Assembly (NCBI GenBank): GCA_903824665.1
Contig: CAIJXT010000010.1
Coordinates: forward strand, 1-64,000
Reading direction: 5' to 3'
Source of the DNA: an uncultured Bacteroidota bacterium
Lineage (GTDB): Bacteria > Bacteroidota > Bacteroidia > Chitinophagales > Chitinophagaceae
Length of the DNA: 64,000 nucleotides
In this document: one piece after another, positions 1 through 10,657 of the stretch
Numbering within the stretch: position 1 is the stretch's first letter
Layout: the number at the start of each line of letters is the position of its first letter
Program-made: the position numbers and the translations under genes
Notes under the pieces: generated by a model
The model's database searches: none
What the model was told of the DNA's origin: nothing
The model's input: only the letters and a program-made list of their open reading frames with translations

Positions 1-1970
1 ATATATTGTTGATGGTGCACAACCATTGTCTGTTGTACCATCAGATACAGTAAGCGAGTATACGCCTGTTACCGTTGGTGTCGCTGTCGGATTTTCAACA
101 GCCGACGCAAAGGACGCAGGACCACTCCATACATAAGTATTTGCTCCGCCTGATGGGTTTGCAGTCAGTGTAGCGGTACCGCCTATACAGATATAGCCAT
201 TATTTGTGGGTGATGCAACAGGTGTAGCTTTCACCGTCACGCTCGTTGTGTATACCGTAGCTGGCGCACAACCAGGCTGGCTGCTGCCATCCGTTACCTG
301 CAGCGAATACACAGTAGTCGATGTTGGTGTTGCGGTTGGGTTCTCTGCTGATGCAGATGAAAGTGAACTGCCGCTCCAGATGTAGGTGTTGGCTCCGCCA
401 GAAGGTGCTGCTGTAAGTGTTACCGTACCACCGTTACAGATCGGAGCACTGTTCGTGGGCGAGGCTACAGGTGTAGCATGCACTACCACCGATGTTGTAT
501 ATTCCGTTGTCGGCGAACAGCCGCTGTCGCCGCTGCCGTCCGATACTGTTAATGTATAAACGGTGTTGGTAGTAGGTGTTGCCGTAGGATTCTGGGCACT
601 TCCCGAAGAAAGGCTAGTTCCGGCCCAGCTATACACACTGGTATTCGCACCTGGATTGGCGGTAAGGGTTACTGCACCACCATTACAAATATATCCATTG
701 TTGGTGGGCGCCGCTGATGGCGTTGCTTTCACAGTAACAGATGTTGTATATATAGTCGATGGACTACAGCCTGCATCAGCTGTACCATCAGTCACGAGAA
801 CTGAATACACACCGCTGGCTGTTGGTGTCGCTGTTGGATTTTCATTGGTCGATGTAAAGCCACCCGGACCTGACCAGCTATACGTGCTGGCACCACTTCC
901 CGGATTTGCCGACAAAGCTACCGTACCACCAATGCAGATCGGTCCATCATTTGTCGGAGCAGCGGTTGGGGTTGGGTTAACAGATACCGTGGTCACATAA
1001 ATAGTCGTTGGTGCACAACCCGGTTGTGTGCTGCCATCGGACACCTGTAGTGAATACACTGTAGTAGCCGTCGGTGTTGCTGTCGGATTGGCCGCAGTAG
1101 CCGAAGATAAAGACGAACCGCTCCAGTTATAATTCGTAGCACCAGCACTTGGGTTGGCAGTCAACGTCACCGTTCCGCCATTACATATTGGTCCGTCATT
1201 CGTTGGGCTTGCTACCGGTGTAGTATGTACTACCACCGATGTTGTATATTCAGTAGTGGGTGAACAGCCACTATCACCGCTGCCATCAGATACGGTTAAA
1301 GTATACACTGTATTGGCTATAGGCGTTGCGGTCGGGTTCTGAGCACTTGCCGATGACAGGCTCGTTCCTGTCCAGCTATACACACTGGTATTGGCACCCG
1401 GATTGGCTGTAAGCGTTACGGTCCCTCCGTTGCATATATATCCGTTATTGGTTGGAGACGCAGATGGAGTAGATTTCACAGTCACAGAAGTAGTATACAC
1501 TGTCGAAGGACTACAGCCGCTTTCGCCACTGCCGTCACTTACGGTCACCGAGTATACGCCAGTTACTGTTGGCGATAGAGACGGTGTCGGTGATGAAGAA
1601 GTGAAACCATCAGGTCCAGACCAACTGAAGGTAGTAGACCCTCCGGCTGGATTGGCAGCAAGTGCCACGGTACCACCATTACATATCGGACCATCATTTG
1701 TTGGCGCCGCAGTTGGTGTGCTACGCACGGTTACTGTCGTCACATAAACCGTCGAAGGAGCGCAGCCAGGATTACCACTGCCATTGGTCACCTGTAGCGA
1801 ATAGGTGCTGGTTACCGTTGGTGTTACCGATGGGTTTTCGGCTATTGAATTAAACCCATCCGGACCAGACCAGCTATAATTGTTGGCTCCAGTCGCAGGG
1901 TTGGCAGAAAGTGTGGCCGTGCCACCGTTACATATTGGCCCGCTGTTGGTAGGTGCTGCAGTGGGTATCG
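1..1970 (-). repeat. Tandem ~249-bp (83-residue) Ig-like repeats, eight units seen
   Basis: A PTNxGxICxGG signature recurs with DNA positions near 185, 432, 682, 932, 1180, 1428, 1674 and 1926, a period of about 249 bp. Each unit continues with a YxWSG strand, a VY(S/T)LxVSDG strand and a GCxPxTxYTTSV strand. Units three apart are much more alike than neighbours: the unit near 682 matches the one near 1428 at all but about six residues. The basic repeat is therefore nested in a block of about 747 bp. The array continues beyond the left edge. Confidence 0.85.
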
Positions 1971-4900
1971 GATTCACACTCACTGTTACACTACCCTCAG
2001 TACCCCAGCAACCCGCTGAAGATTGTGCACGGAAATAATAAGTACCACTCGCTGCAACTGTTTGCGGTGTGCCGCCCAATACAGTTGATGTACCACCTGA
2101 TGTTGTACCCTGATAAAATATGGTACCATCACCTCCGTTAGATCCGGATATCGCTGTGTTGCCGCAGAATGTGCCACCACCACTGCCTGTCACGGCAGCA
2201 GGAAGTGAATTGATCACAACTGTAACACTACCCTCTGCACCCCAGCACCCTGCTGCTGATTTGGCACGGAAATAATATGTACCTGATGAGGTCACTGTTT
2301 GTGGCGAACCGCCCAATGATTCTGAAGTTCCACCTGAAGTGGTTCCCTGAAAGAAAATCGTACCATCTCCACCATTACTACCGGAAATACTTGTGTTTCC
2401 GCAGAACGTACCAGCACCAGTTCCTGTAACTGCAGCAGGCAAGGGATTGATACTTACAGTAACACTTCCTTCATTGCCCCAGCAACCTGCTGATGATTTT
2501 GCTCTGAAATAGTAGGTACCGTTGGCAGATACTGTCTGTGGCGAACCACCTAATATTTCAGAAGTACCTCCAGAAGTTGTACCCTGATAGAATATCGTAC
2601 CATCGCCTCCATTAGAACCACTGATCGATGCACTGTTGCAAGATGTTCCACCACCTGTTGTGGTTACTGTTGCGGGTAACGCATTGACAGAAAACGCACC
2701 GGTATTGCCGCTTCCGGGTGTACTGCTGCAGGTTGTAGTATTATTCTGGATAGATGTTATCGTTAATGTAGTCGTTCCCGCAGCTGATAAGGACGCAGAT
2801 GGGACAGAGAATGAACCTGTGTTCGCGGCGATTGTGAATGAGGCTGTTGCACCGGTTACACTGTTCGCACCACTCAGATTATATGTTGCAGTATAACTGC
2901 CTGCAGCCAATGAAGTAGAATTCACCGTAGCGGTAGTTGAGAGTCCGAGACACTGTGATGTTACCGAAGTACTCAGATTGGATACATCCGGATTTGGATT
3001 AACAGTAACAATAACGCTACCCTGTGGTCCAAAACAACCGCCCGCAGATTGGGCACGGAAATAGTAAGTACCTGATGCCGTTACTGTTTGGGGTGTACCT
3101 CCAAGTAATATTGATGTTCCATTGGATGTGGTGTTTTGGAAATACATTGTTCCATCTCCGCCATTTGATGCAGATATTGTTGCGCTGTTGCACACTGCCG
3201 TTACTGGTCCTGTAGCCGTTGTTGAAGCTGGTGAAGGATTGATACTGATTGAAACACTGCCGCTCATATTATTGGTACAGGTAGTTACCGGATTAGTAGC
3301 AACTACAGAGTAAGTTGAAGCAACTGTCTGGGCCGGAAAACTAATTGCTGAGCCAGTACCTGCAACAGGGGCGCCTACATTCGTAGGACCATCTTTAAGC
3401 TGATAATTTACACCAGCCTGCGATCCGCTAAGGCCAATAACAGAACCTGATCCACCACTGCAATATGCACCACCACCTGTTACGTTAAACACAGTAGGCA
3501 GTGCGTTGACCACAACATTTGTAGTACCGGGAGAAGGACAACTTGCAACACCATTTGCTGTTAAAGCAAGGCTATATACGCCAGCCACCAGAGTGGGGCT
3601 TACTGTGTTCAGGTTGACAGCCGAGCTTGTATATCCTGATGGACCTGACCAGGTATAAGTGCCACCACAAGTGATGTTTGAGGTAGCTGTCAACGTTAAG
3701 GTACCCGTTCCACAGAATGGTGAATTTGACGTTACAGCCGGGTTTGGCACAATTTGCACCGTATAGTCGCGGATCATACTGTAGGTTTGTGCACCGCAAA
3801 GTGTCGGTACCCCAGCCCAATTCAGACGAAGGCGCATTCTATGAATCCCGTAGGCCGCCCCCCCGGCTCCTATAGCCGGTATATTAATTGTATATCCAAC
3901 ATTGCCAACAATTGCCGAAGCAACTACCTGCTCTCCTGCATCGCCGAAGCTTCCATTATTATTGAAATCGATCCAGATCAAAGTCTGATCACTTCCATCG
4001 CTATGTACAACGTTGCCGGTATAGGAAGCACCCGGATACATCTTTACTGGTGTAATAGCAGTCTTGTCATCATATGCGTTAGCAGTACAGGTTCCACCTG
4101 TTGAGTTAAATGATGTTCCGCAGGCTCCGGTGAGGTTAAAAGTTGTGAAATAGTCAAAACTGCAACTACCCAGGCTCGCAGGGCCACATAACAGAGCACC
4201 ATATGATGTAACATATACAGGGACAGACGATGCACTCAAACCCGAATTCGTACAAGTTGTTACACGTCTGTAATAAGTGCCTACAGCCTGTGTTGTAGCC
4301 AGTGTTGTGCCTGTTGCGCCACCGATATCACCCCAGGTTGTAAGGCAGGTTGAACTCTGCCATTGGTAAGCCAATGCAGACTCACCTGAGCCACCTGTCA
4401 CACTGAGTGTAAAAGGCGCCGCACCAAGCACAGTTGAAGCACTTGAGGTGGCTACACCTGCCGGCGGTGTACCTGTACACGGTACAACAACTGTTGTTGC
4501 GTTGCCTGCTGCACTCGGTGCACTGCTGCACGCCGGGCTAATCGCAGTAACGGTAAAGTAGTAGGTAGTACCTCCATTCAAACCCGTAATCGTGTATGGT
4601 GATCCGGTAATAGAAGTTCCTGCAAGCGGATATCCTGTTGCCGGTACCGTCAAGCCAGCATCAATATATACGTTGAGCAGGTAAGTATATGTACTATAAG
4701 CGCCACCACCTGCAGCCGGGTCAGTAAACGTAATTGGTATGGTATTTCCTGTTGGCACACCTGCTACAGGCGCCGCAGGAGTATTAGGACAGGTAGTTGT
4801 TACTGCTGAGGGTGCCGTGGTGTTGAACAACGGTCCACCAAGGCATGCATTGTTATAGGGGAACAATGTCATTGTGTAGTTGGTGTTGGGCACCAATGCT

Positions 4901-7900
4901 GTTGAAGCTATCGGAGAAGATGCACCCACTCCTACAATAGTACCATTTGTGCCTACTGCAGTGCCGGTTGTAATTGCCTGACCTGCGGTAGGAGCACCAA
5001 CCAGTGCGCCGCTGCTTGCCACGAGGATATACCCATCCACGGCAGGCGTTGCAGCAGTAAAATTCACTGTTGTGCTGGTAGAAGTTGAGGTATAAGATAG
5101 GCTGGTAGGTAATGACGTAGGTGTAGAACATGATGGTATGTTTACCTCATGGGCACCAATAACAGGCGTAGTGCCACTACGGGTAGTACCATCGATGTCC
5201 ACATTTACCAATGCAATTGGGGTACCCGCAATCAATGGAACGTTACCACCGACTGCCGTCATACGGAGATTCGTAGTCGAAACAGTGATCGGATTCACAT
5301 TAATGGAGTTGGCATTACCACCAAATCCCGCAATCATACCAGCCAGATTAGTACGATCACTTCCTATGAAACCCATTACACCGGCTGCACCCGATACATA
5401 ATAGTCATTATAGTTTATTGCAGAAAAAGCAGTATTTGCACCTAACGTATAAATAGTATATGATTTGTCGGTTGCTGAAGTTGTGTTTTCATAAGAATTC
5501 AACAACATGTTATTTCTGATGTCAATGTTTGATCCTGTTCCGGTGTTAATGAAAATACTCGCCGCTCCTGTAGCACTCGTCAATCCGGCATGTGGACCAA
5601 ACAGGCTAATAGAGTTATGAAGGATGGTGATACCACCGGTATTCGCGCCTTCTATTGCTATGCCAATAGGCCAATAAATATTCCCCGCGTCAGAATAACC
5701 CCATACATCAGAAATCATGTTATTCGAAACAATCGTATTGGAAACACCAGACAAAGTGTTGAACATGATTCCCCTTATCCCCCAACCACCGGTATTTGAA
5801 TTGGTGATAGAATTCAGTGTGTTTCGGTTAATTGTACCATTAATTACATTATTCCCAAGTAAAATGCCGGTGAACGAAGTAGCACCACTACCCGTGGATG
5901 TAGAGTTACAATTCTGCAGCAAATTTTGACTGATTGTATATCCGTTCACTCCAGAATTCAACCTGATTACCCCTGAACTACCGGTGGTGGTTATTATATT
6001 TTGTAAGGTGTTGCCTGTAATGGTCACATTCAACGCATTACTTATGGCGATGCCCGCAAATCCAATATTGTTCACACCTGCGGTTACCGGTCCAATAGTA
6101 TTATTGACTATCGTAAGGTTGTTCAACCCACCTGCAGCAACATTCGCAGTGCCATTGCAGGATATTGCATAGTAGCATTTCTGGATATTATTGCCCGAAA
6201 TTGTGATATTATCATTATCCATACCAGCTGTAATGCTTGGAGTTCCGTCAACACCTGCTACAATACCGAAACTGGTGGTGGATGTACTACTACCACCAAC
6301 AATTGTCAGGTTTTTAATCGCTGCGTTATTATTTCCTGGTCCTACCCCTGTTGTACTAGCGAGGTGAACTCCGGCTCCTGACCCAACGCTGTTATTTGTA
6401 AGTGTCAGAGAAGATCCACCGGAGTTGACACCGTCAATGGTCACATAGTTAGAATTCAACAACTTAAACAAACCGGTAGTTGTAGTGCCAGTAACAGTAG
6501 CAGCAACTCCTGTCGCTGGCTTAATTGTCAGCGTGTTCGTAGCCGAACTATAGATATTACTTTGGATTGTAACAGGGAAAGTCTCTGTAGGGTATGTTGT
6601 GCTGATCAGATTGAAGACTACTGGTCCAGACAGACAAGATGTATTGTATGCTGCAGCGGCCAACGTGATTGTACTGTAGTCTCCACCGGAGCCTACAGTG
6701 AACGTGCCACCCAATGTTGGAAGTACTGTGTAAGAATTCGGTGTTGTAGGTGCTGTAGTCACAGTATTAACATCAGTTGCTACCAACCCAGCCGATGGAG
6801 AAGAACCAATGAAGCCGTTTATATCCTGGGCTATAACATAGAACTGAACGATGTCTGCGATAGCGAGACCACCCATAGTAGCCGCGGTAATGGAGAAACT
6901 CCATGTACCACTTATACCAGTACCGGTCGACAATGTGCCGGCATTAGAAAACCATGTGCCACCATTTTTTCTGAAATATACCCTTGGCATAAGACCTCCA
7001 GTTGTGGGCACACCGCTATTATCAAAAATCGTAGCAGAGAATGTTTTATCACCTGTTCCGCAACCAGGCAATATTGAAGAATAAGTGATAACAGGTGAGA
7101 TGTTGTCCGTTGCAACTCCATCAAACTCATCAGACCCGAGGTCCGGCGCAGTACCGTAACCATTAACAGACCCTGCAGGACCAGGTCTTGTCTGATTGTC
7201 GATATCTGTTGTAAAACCTGGAATCACAACACCATGAGATTCTATGTTGTTGGCAGTTGTCCCCATGTTGATGTGGAGATTCCCCGTAGCCTCATTAACG
7301 AATGTTACTGCAGAAGCAGTATACGAATTCGCATCAGAGTTTGCACCTACTCCCGATTTCCAGGCGGCGAAACTCATATTGGCACCTCCCCAGAAACCCA
7401 CCGCTGACGCCACCGGTGCATTCAGAATATTAAAGTTCGATGCATTGGCTCCCCATCCTGTATTGGTACCAAATGCGCCAACTCCATTTGCTATTGCATA
7501 GTGTATACCTGTACCTCCGGTGCGACTATTATTGAATAAATTGTTTCTGATATCTACAGGTGTGGTTATGGCCGTGGCGCTGTAGTTACCTCTGTTAAAT
7601 CCGACAGTAGGCAATGCACCCGCAGCTGCTGCACCTGTGATGTTGATTGTATTATAATAGATTCTGAGGGTAGCTGTAGTACTGGTATTATTCATAATAC
7701 CGGTAAATGATGTATTGGTTGTCTGCCCTGAACCAAGAGAAATAGAATTGTTAATAATGTCGATGGTAGTAACTCCTGTACCAATATTAATACCCACTGC
7801 TTTGGGTGGCGTGGTAGCAGTAATTCCTGTATTTGCATTACGTAGGTCATAAATTAAATTTCTGGTTACGGTTGGTGTTGTTCCACCTGATTGCCCTATA

Positions 7901-10155
7901 CCAACTACAGTCACGTTAGCGGCTGCAGTATTTGTTGCAACGAGCGCATTAACGGTATTATCTGCAATCAGCGAATTGGTGCCTGCAGCCATTGCAATTC
8001 CGGTAAGACCTCCAAGGGATCCGGCCATTGCAATGTTCGATGTAGCACTTGACAGATCCCTGACAACGTTACCGACTATTGCAGGACTAACAGAAGCACC
8101 CTGATGAATGATGCCCGCCATTAGATGGAAGTTATTGGGTGCCGTACCATTACTATTCATGTTTGCAACAGTGTTACCTGAAATGTAAATGCCTGCGCCT
8201 GTTCCAGCGCATAAAATACCCACCATCTGTTGGTTTACTAACGCAGTCGTTACTGCTGTCGGGGCATTCAAACTGTTCGGAGTCGTTAAACTTCCGACAA
8301 TGTTGTTTGAAACTGTGTCGATACCCGTACCTTGAATCTGGATACCCGTAATGCCTGAAGAAATAGCTGCAGATGATCCTACGACATTGATACCGCCAAC
8401 AAAGTTATTTCGGATTTTAACAATCGCCGGACTTGCCGACGCAACACTGATGCCCAGTACATTTGTTGCAATCGACGTTGTGTTATTGTTCACAATAGCT
8501 CCCGTCCCTGCCGTTGCCCCGATAATGTTACCTGCTATAGTTCCCAGATTCACCGTACCTGCACCTACTACTATCCCAGTAAACAACCCGTTTGTCCCGG
8601 TGATGTTTATAGCTGTAACTGTATTGCCCTGTATCGAAGACGCTGAAACGTTTCCGGCGTTCAGTGAAATTCCCTGAAATGCAGTCGCAACCGTTCCGGT
8701 CATTGTATATACACCCGTGCCGTTGTTGGCACTGAAGCCGATTATATTACCAGTTATAGAAAAAGCATTTCCGGCAGTAGAATTAACCTGAATGGCCCTG
8801 TGAGTAGTGCTGATCAAATAACTTCTTGGGGCAGTCTGGTAAAAACGATTATTGCTGATGGTCCAGTTCGAATTACCCGTGGTAAGAAAGATACCATTTG
8901 TGGCAGAGGTTGAAGAATAAAAATTGGCAATATTACAATTCGAAATTGTGTTCCCGCTATTCTCTAAACCCACAGTCGTAGTACCTGCCGAATAAATGTT
9001 GTTAACCGCCGGCGACAAACCATCAAGGATATCGCAATTGTCTATCAGGTTATTATCATTTCCGGTCAGTCCAGTTGTTGTACTAAACCAAACAACACCA
9101 CTGTTCGTCGCTGTATTACTCCCTCGCAGTGTACAATACCTGAACACGTTATCAGACGCATCATTAATAAACTGAACAACCTGCCCTGTAGTTGACGAGT
9201 TTTGAATAGTTAGTGCTTTTGTTGATCCGGTAGAACCTACCCTGCCATCAACAGTCACAAAACGTGCTCCGTTCAAAGCAATGATAGGCGTGGCAGAACT
9301 TGCTGCTATCGTTAACGGCCCTTGTGGCCTGATAGTTAGGTTATTTGTTGCAGTAAGGCATGGTATAGAACCTATGGTTACCGGGTAGGTTTCGCCTGCA
9401 TAAGTTGTTTGCAGCTCTAAAGCCACAGGACCGTTAACACCATTATTCTGCAATGCTGTAATCGCCGATGCGAGTGTTGGATAGGTGCCAGTCGGACCTA
9501 CCGAATAAGTGCCCGACATATCACAGGCCGGTATTGCATAAGTAACAGATATGTTATCGACAGCTGCTGGAGGGGTAGCACCAAACAACGCGTCATTTTT
9601 CCATGTAAATATTAATCTTACCGTGCTTCCTGCATAGGACGGTGGCAAAGTTGCAGTAACCAGCGTCCATGGAGGAGCTGCACCTTGTGTTGCCGAAGCA
9701 AAAACAAGATTGGCCCCCGGCATTATTGTATTTACCGAGGTGATATTGTTGGGAGTGGGGGTAAATGTTGAAGGCGCATGGTACACCAGCAACTGATCCC
9801 AATTGGTATTTTCGCCATTAGTTTTATAATAAAATGACAAAGTAATATTTGCTGCTCCAGATGGTATGGTCACATCGCGGTAAAAGTGCGATGCGCTTTG
9901 GGAGCCAATGTCGTAGTTCCATGATACACCTCCATTGTTTGAGACATAGGCACATCTTGCTCCGGCAAATGTTCCTGGCAAGTTTCCAAGATACCATCTG
10001 TTCACACCGGTAGCATCTACATTTGTCCAGCCATTCAGCGGCAATGTGCCTCCAGTCTCAAACCCACCATCGCCTGTTGCGCTCAATGCCGTGAATTGGG
10101 AATACCCAACGAAACTCATACAGCACAGAAAAACTAAAGAAAGGACTTTTTTCAT
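1..10155 (-). CDS. Giant secreted multidomain surface protein (adhesin-like), C-terminus beyond left edge
   Basis: An open frame of 3385 codons runs from ATG 10155 to base 1 without a stop. The frame was checked at several points (near 9060, 7140, 5160, 2100 and 1). The N-terminus is a signal peptide ending near GYSQ. After it come a jelly-roll-like region (about residues 20-190) and two right-handed beta-helix regions rich in GNTI/NNSI-type turns (about 260-1000 and 1200-1640), each introduced by a similar GGxYxT..A module (about 210 and 1150). A fibronectin-III-like stretch lies near 1680-1860 and a GEVED-like domain (IWIDFNNNG) near 2050. Ig_7-like repeats follow at about 2300-2730, then 83-residue Ig-like repeats to the edge. 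This architecture is typical of Bacteroidota T9SS cargo; the expected sorting domain would lie outside the window. An alternative in-frame ATG is at 10173. A role in adhesion or gliding is inference only. Confidence 0.85.
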   Translation of the reverse strand, partial: MKKVLSLVFLCCMSFVGYSQFTALSATGDGGFETGGTLPLNGWTNVDATGVNRWYLGNLPGTFAGARCAYVSNNGGVSWNYDIGSQSASHFYRDVTIPSGAANITLSFYYKTNGENTNWDQLLVYHAPSTFTPTPNNITSVNTIMPGANLVFASATQGAAPPWTLVTATLPPSYAGSTVRLIFTWKNDALFGATPPAAVDNISVTYAIPACDMSGTYSVGPTGTYPTLASAITALQNNGVNGPVALELQTTYAGETYPVTIGSIPCLTATNNLTIRPQGPLTIAASSATPIIALNGARFVTVDGRVGSTGSTKALTIQNSSTTGQVVQFINDASDNVFRYCTLRGSNTATNSGVVWFSTTTGLTGNDNNLIDNCDILDGLSPAVNNIYSAGTTTVGLENSGNTISNCNIANFYSSTSATNGIFLTTGNSNWTISNNRFYQTAPRSYLISTTHRAIQVNSTAGNAFSITGNIIGFSANNGTGVYTMTGTVATAFQGISLNAGNVSASSIQGNTVTAINITGTNGLFTGIVVGAGTVNLGTIAGNIIGATAGTGAIVNNNTTSIATNVLGISVASASPAIVKIRNNFVGGINVVGSSAAISSGITGIQIQGTGIDTVSNNIVGSLTTPNSLNAPTAVTTALVNQQMVGILCAGTGAGIYISGNTVANMNSNGTAPNNFHLMAGIIHQGASVSPAIVGNVVRDLSSATSNIAMAGSLGGLTGIAMAAGTNSLIADNTVNALVATNTAAANVTVVGIGQSGGTTPTVTRNLIYDLRNANTGITATTPPKAVGINIGTGVTTIDIINNSISLGSGQTTNTSFTGIMNNTSTTATLRIYYNTINITGAAAAGALPTVGFNRGNYSATAITTPVDIRNNLFNNSRTGGTGIHYAIANGVGAFGTNTGWGANASNFNILNAPVASAVGFWGGANMSFAAWKSGVGANSDANSYTASAVTFVNEATGNLHINMGTTANNIESHGVVIPGFTTDIDNQTRPGPAGSVNGYGTAPDLGSDEFDGVATDNISPVITYSSILPGCGTGDKTFSATIFDNSGVPTTGGLMPRVYFRKNGGTWFSNAGTLSTGTGISGTWSFSITAATMGGLAIADIVQFYVIAQDINGFIGSSPSAGLVATDVNTVTTAPTTPNSYTVLPTLGGTFTVGSGGDYSTITLAAAAYNTSCLSGPVVFNLISTTYPTETFPVTIQSNIYSSATNTLTIKPATGVAATVTGTTTTGLFKLLNSNYVTIDGVNSGGSSLTLTNNSVGSGAGVHLASTTGVGPGNNNAAIKNLTIVGGSSTSTTSFGIVAGVDGTPSITAGMDNDNITISGNNIQKCYYAISCNGTANVAAGGLNNLTIVNNTIGPVTAGVNNIGFAGIAISNALNVTITGNTLQNIITTTGSSGVIRLNSGVNGYTISQNLLQNCNSTSTGSGATSFTGILLGNNVINGTINRNTLNSITNSNTGGWGIRGIMFNTLSGVSNTIVSNNMISDVWGYSDAGNIYWPIGIAIEGANTGGITILHNSISLFGPHAGLTSATGAASIFINTGTGSNIDIRNNMLLNSYENTTSATDKSYTIYTLGANTAFSAINYNDYYVSGAAGVMGFIGSDRTNLAGMIAGFGGNANSINVNPITVSTTNLRMTAVGGNVPLIAGTPIALVNVDIDGTTRSGTTPVIGAHEVNIPSCSTPTSLPTSLSYTSTSTSTTVNFTAATPAVDGYILVASSGALVGAPTAGQAITTGTAVGTNGTIVGVGASSPIASTALVPNTNYTMTLFPYNNACLGGPLFNTTAPSAVTTTCPNTPAAPVAGVPTGNTIPITFTDPAAGGGAYSTYTYLLNVYIDAGLTVPATGYPLAGTSITGSPYTITGLNGGTTYYFTVTAISPACSSAPSAAGNATTVVVPCTGTPPAGVATSSASTVLGAAPFTLSVTGGSGESALAYQWQSSTCLTTWGDIGGATGTTLATTQAVGTYYRRVTTCTNSGLSASSVPVYVTSYGALLCGPASLGSCSFDYFTTFNLTGACGTSFNSTGGTCTANAYDDKTAITPVKMYPGASYTGNVVHSDGSDQTLIWIDFNNNGSFGDAGEQVVASAIVGNVGYTINIPAIGAGGAAYGIHRMRLRLNWAGVPTLCGAQTYSMIRDYTVQIVPNPAVTSNSPFCGTGTLTLTATSNITCGGTYTWSGPSGYTSSAVNLNTVSPTLVAGVYSLALTANGVASCPSPGTTNVVVNALPTVFNVTGGGAYCSGGSGSVIGLSGSQAGVNYQLKDGPTNVGAPVAGTGSAISFPAQTVASTYSVVATNPVTTCTNNMSGSVSISINPSPASTTATGPVTAVCNSATISASNGGDGTMYFQNTTSNGTSILLGGTPQTVTASGTYYFRAQSAGGCFGPQGSVIVTVNPNPDVSNLSTSVTSQCLGLSTTATVNSTSLAAGSYTATYNLSGANSVTGATASFTIAANTGSFSVPSASLSAAGTTTLTITSIQNNTTTCSSTPGSGNTGAFSVNALPATVTTTGGGTSCNSASISGSNGGDGTIFYQGTTSGGTSEILGGSPQTVSANGTYYFRAKSSAGCWGNEGSVTVSINPLPAAVTGTGAGTFCGNTSISGSNGGDGTIFFQGTTSGGTSESLGGSPQTVTSSGTYYFRAKSAAGCWGAEGSVTVVINSLPAAVTGSGGGTFCGNTAISGSNGGDGTIFYQGTTSGGTSTVLGGTPQTVAASGTYYFRAQSSAGCWGTEGSVTVSVNPIPTAAPTNSGPICNGGTATLSANPATGANNYSWSGPDGFNSIAENPSVTPTVTSTYSLQVTNGSGNPGCAPSTVYVTTVTVRSTPTAAPTNDGPICNGGTVALAANPAGGSTTFSWSGPDGFTSSSPTPSLSPTVTGVYSVTVSDGSGESGCSPSTVYTTSVTVKSTPSASPTNNGYICNGGTVTLTANPGANTSVYSWTGTSLSSASAQNPTATPIANTVYTLTVSDGSGDSGCSPTTEYTTSVVVHTTPVASPTNDGPICNGGTVTLTANPSAGATNYNWSGSSLSSATAANPTATPTATTVYSLQVSDGSTQPGCAPTTIYVTTVSVNPTPTAAPTNDGPICIGGTVALSANPGSGASTYSWSGPGGFTSTNENPTATPTASGVYSVLVTDGTADAGCSPSTIYTTSVTVKATPSAAPTNNGYICNGGAVTLTANPGANTSVYSWAGTSLSSGSAQNPTATPTTNTVYTLTVSDGSGDSGCSPTTEYTTSVVVHATPVASPTNSAPICNGGTVTLTAAPSGGANTYIWSGSSLSSASAENPTATPTSTTVYSLQVTDGSSQPGCAPATVYTTSVTVKATPVASPTNNGYICIGGTATLTANPSGGANTYVWSGPASFASAVENPTATPTVTGVYSLTVSDGTTDNGCAPSTIY
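1975..2685 (-). repeat. Three tandem 237-bp (79-residue) Ig_7-like repeats
   Basis: The encoded motif TYYFRA(Q/K)S.GCWG.EGSVTV recurs with DNA positions near 2031, 2268 and 2505, exactly 237 bp apart. Each unit also carries SGSNGGDGTIF(Y/F)QGTTSGGTS. A fourth, more divergent copy lies at about 3001-3240, separated from the array by an unrelated domain. The pattern fits the CHU_C-associated Ig-like (Ig_7) family found in Bacteroidota surface proteins. Confidence 0.85.
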
Positions 10156-10173
10156 ACCATTTATATTTAACAT

Positions 10174-10657
10174 AGCAAACCTGTTTTCAATTATATTTAT
10201 TCAAAAAAAACGTTGCAACAAACCAAAATTTTTCCATTTCAGACCGAAGATCTGAATAAGACTGTTACAATATCATTAAGAAATACTGATAAAAATAGTG
10301 ATAAAGATAGTTTTTCGTCAAGAATTATCATTAACCGATTGTTAATTTGTTTAACATAGATTTCACATTAAGATGTAATTTTACTAATTATAGGTTAATT
10401 TTATTTCAATAATTTACAACTTCCACAATTTTCGCATAGCGTTATTTTCATTTAACTATTATTTATTATGTTATAATCTCGTCACATATATACTGTGCAT
10501 TATCAATTAAATTTTCAAGAATACCAACCAGAACAATTGCATCACTTCTGCGAATTATCAATCTATATATCCCGACAATATGACAAAACAATTACACTAT
10601 TTGGTAATAATATGGTAACATGTTCTTGGAAATATTTCGTAAATTGCATATCCTTTT
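10174..10657. other. AT-rich divergent intergenic region
   Basis: About 480 bp separates the giant surface-protein gene (minus) and lipB (plus). It is strongly AT-rich and should hold both promoters. A near-match to the -7 consensus for the minus gene (TATCTTTA, near 10305-10312) is visible. No RNA gene, convincing small ORF or exact TAnnTTTG box was found. Confidence 0.5.
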
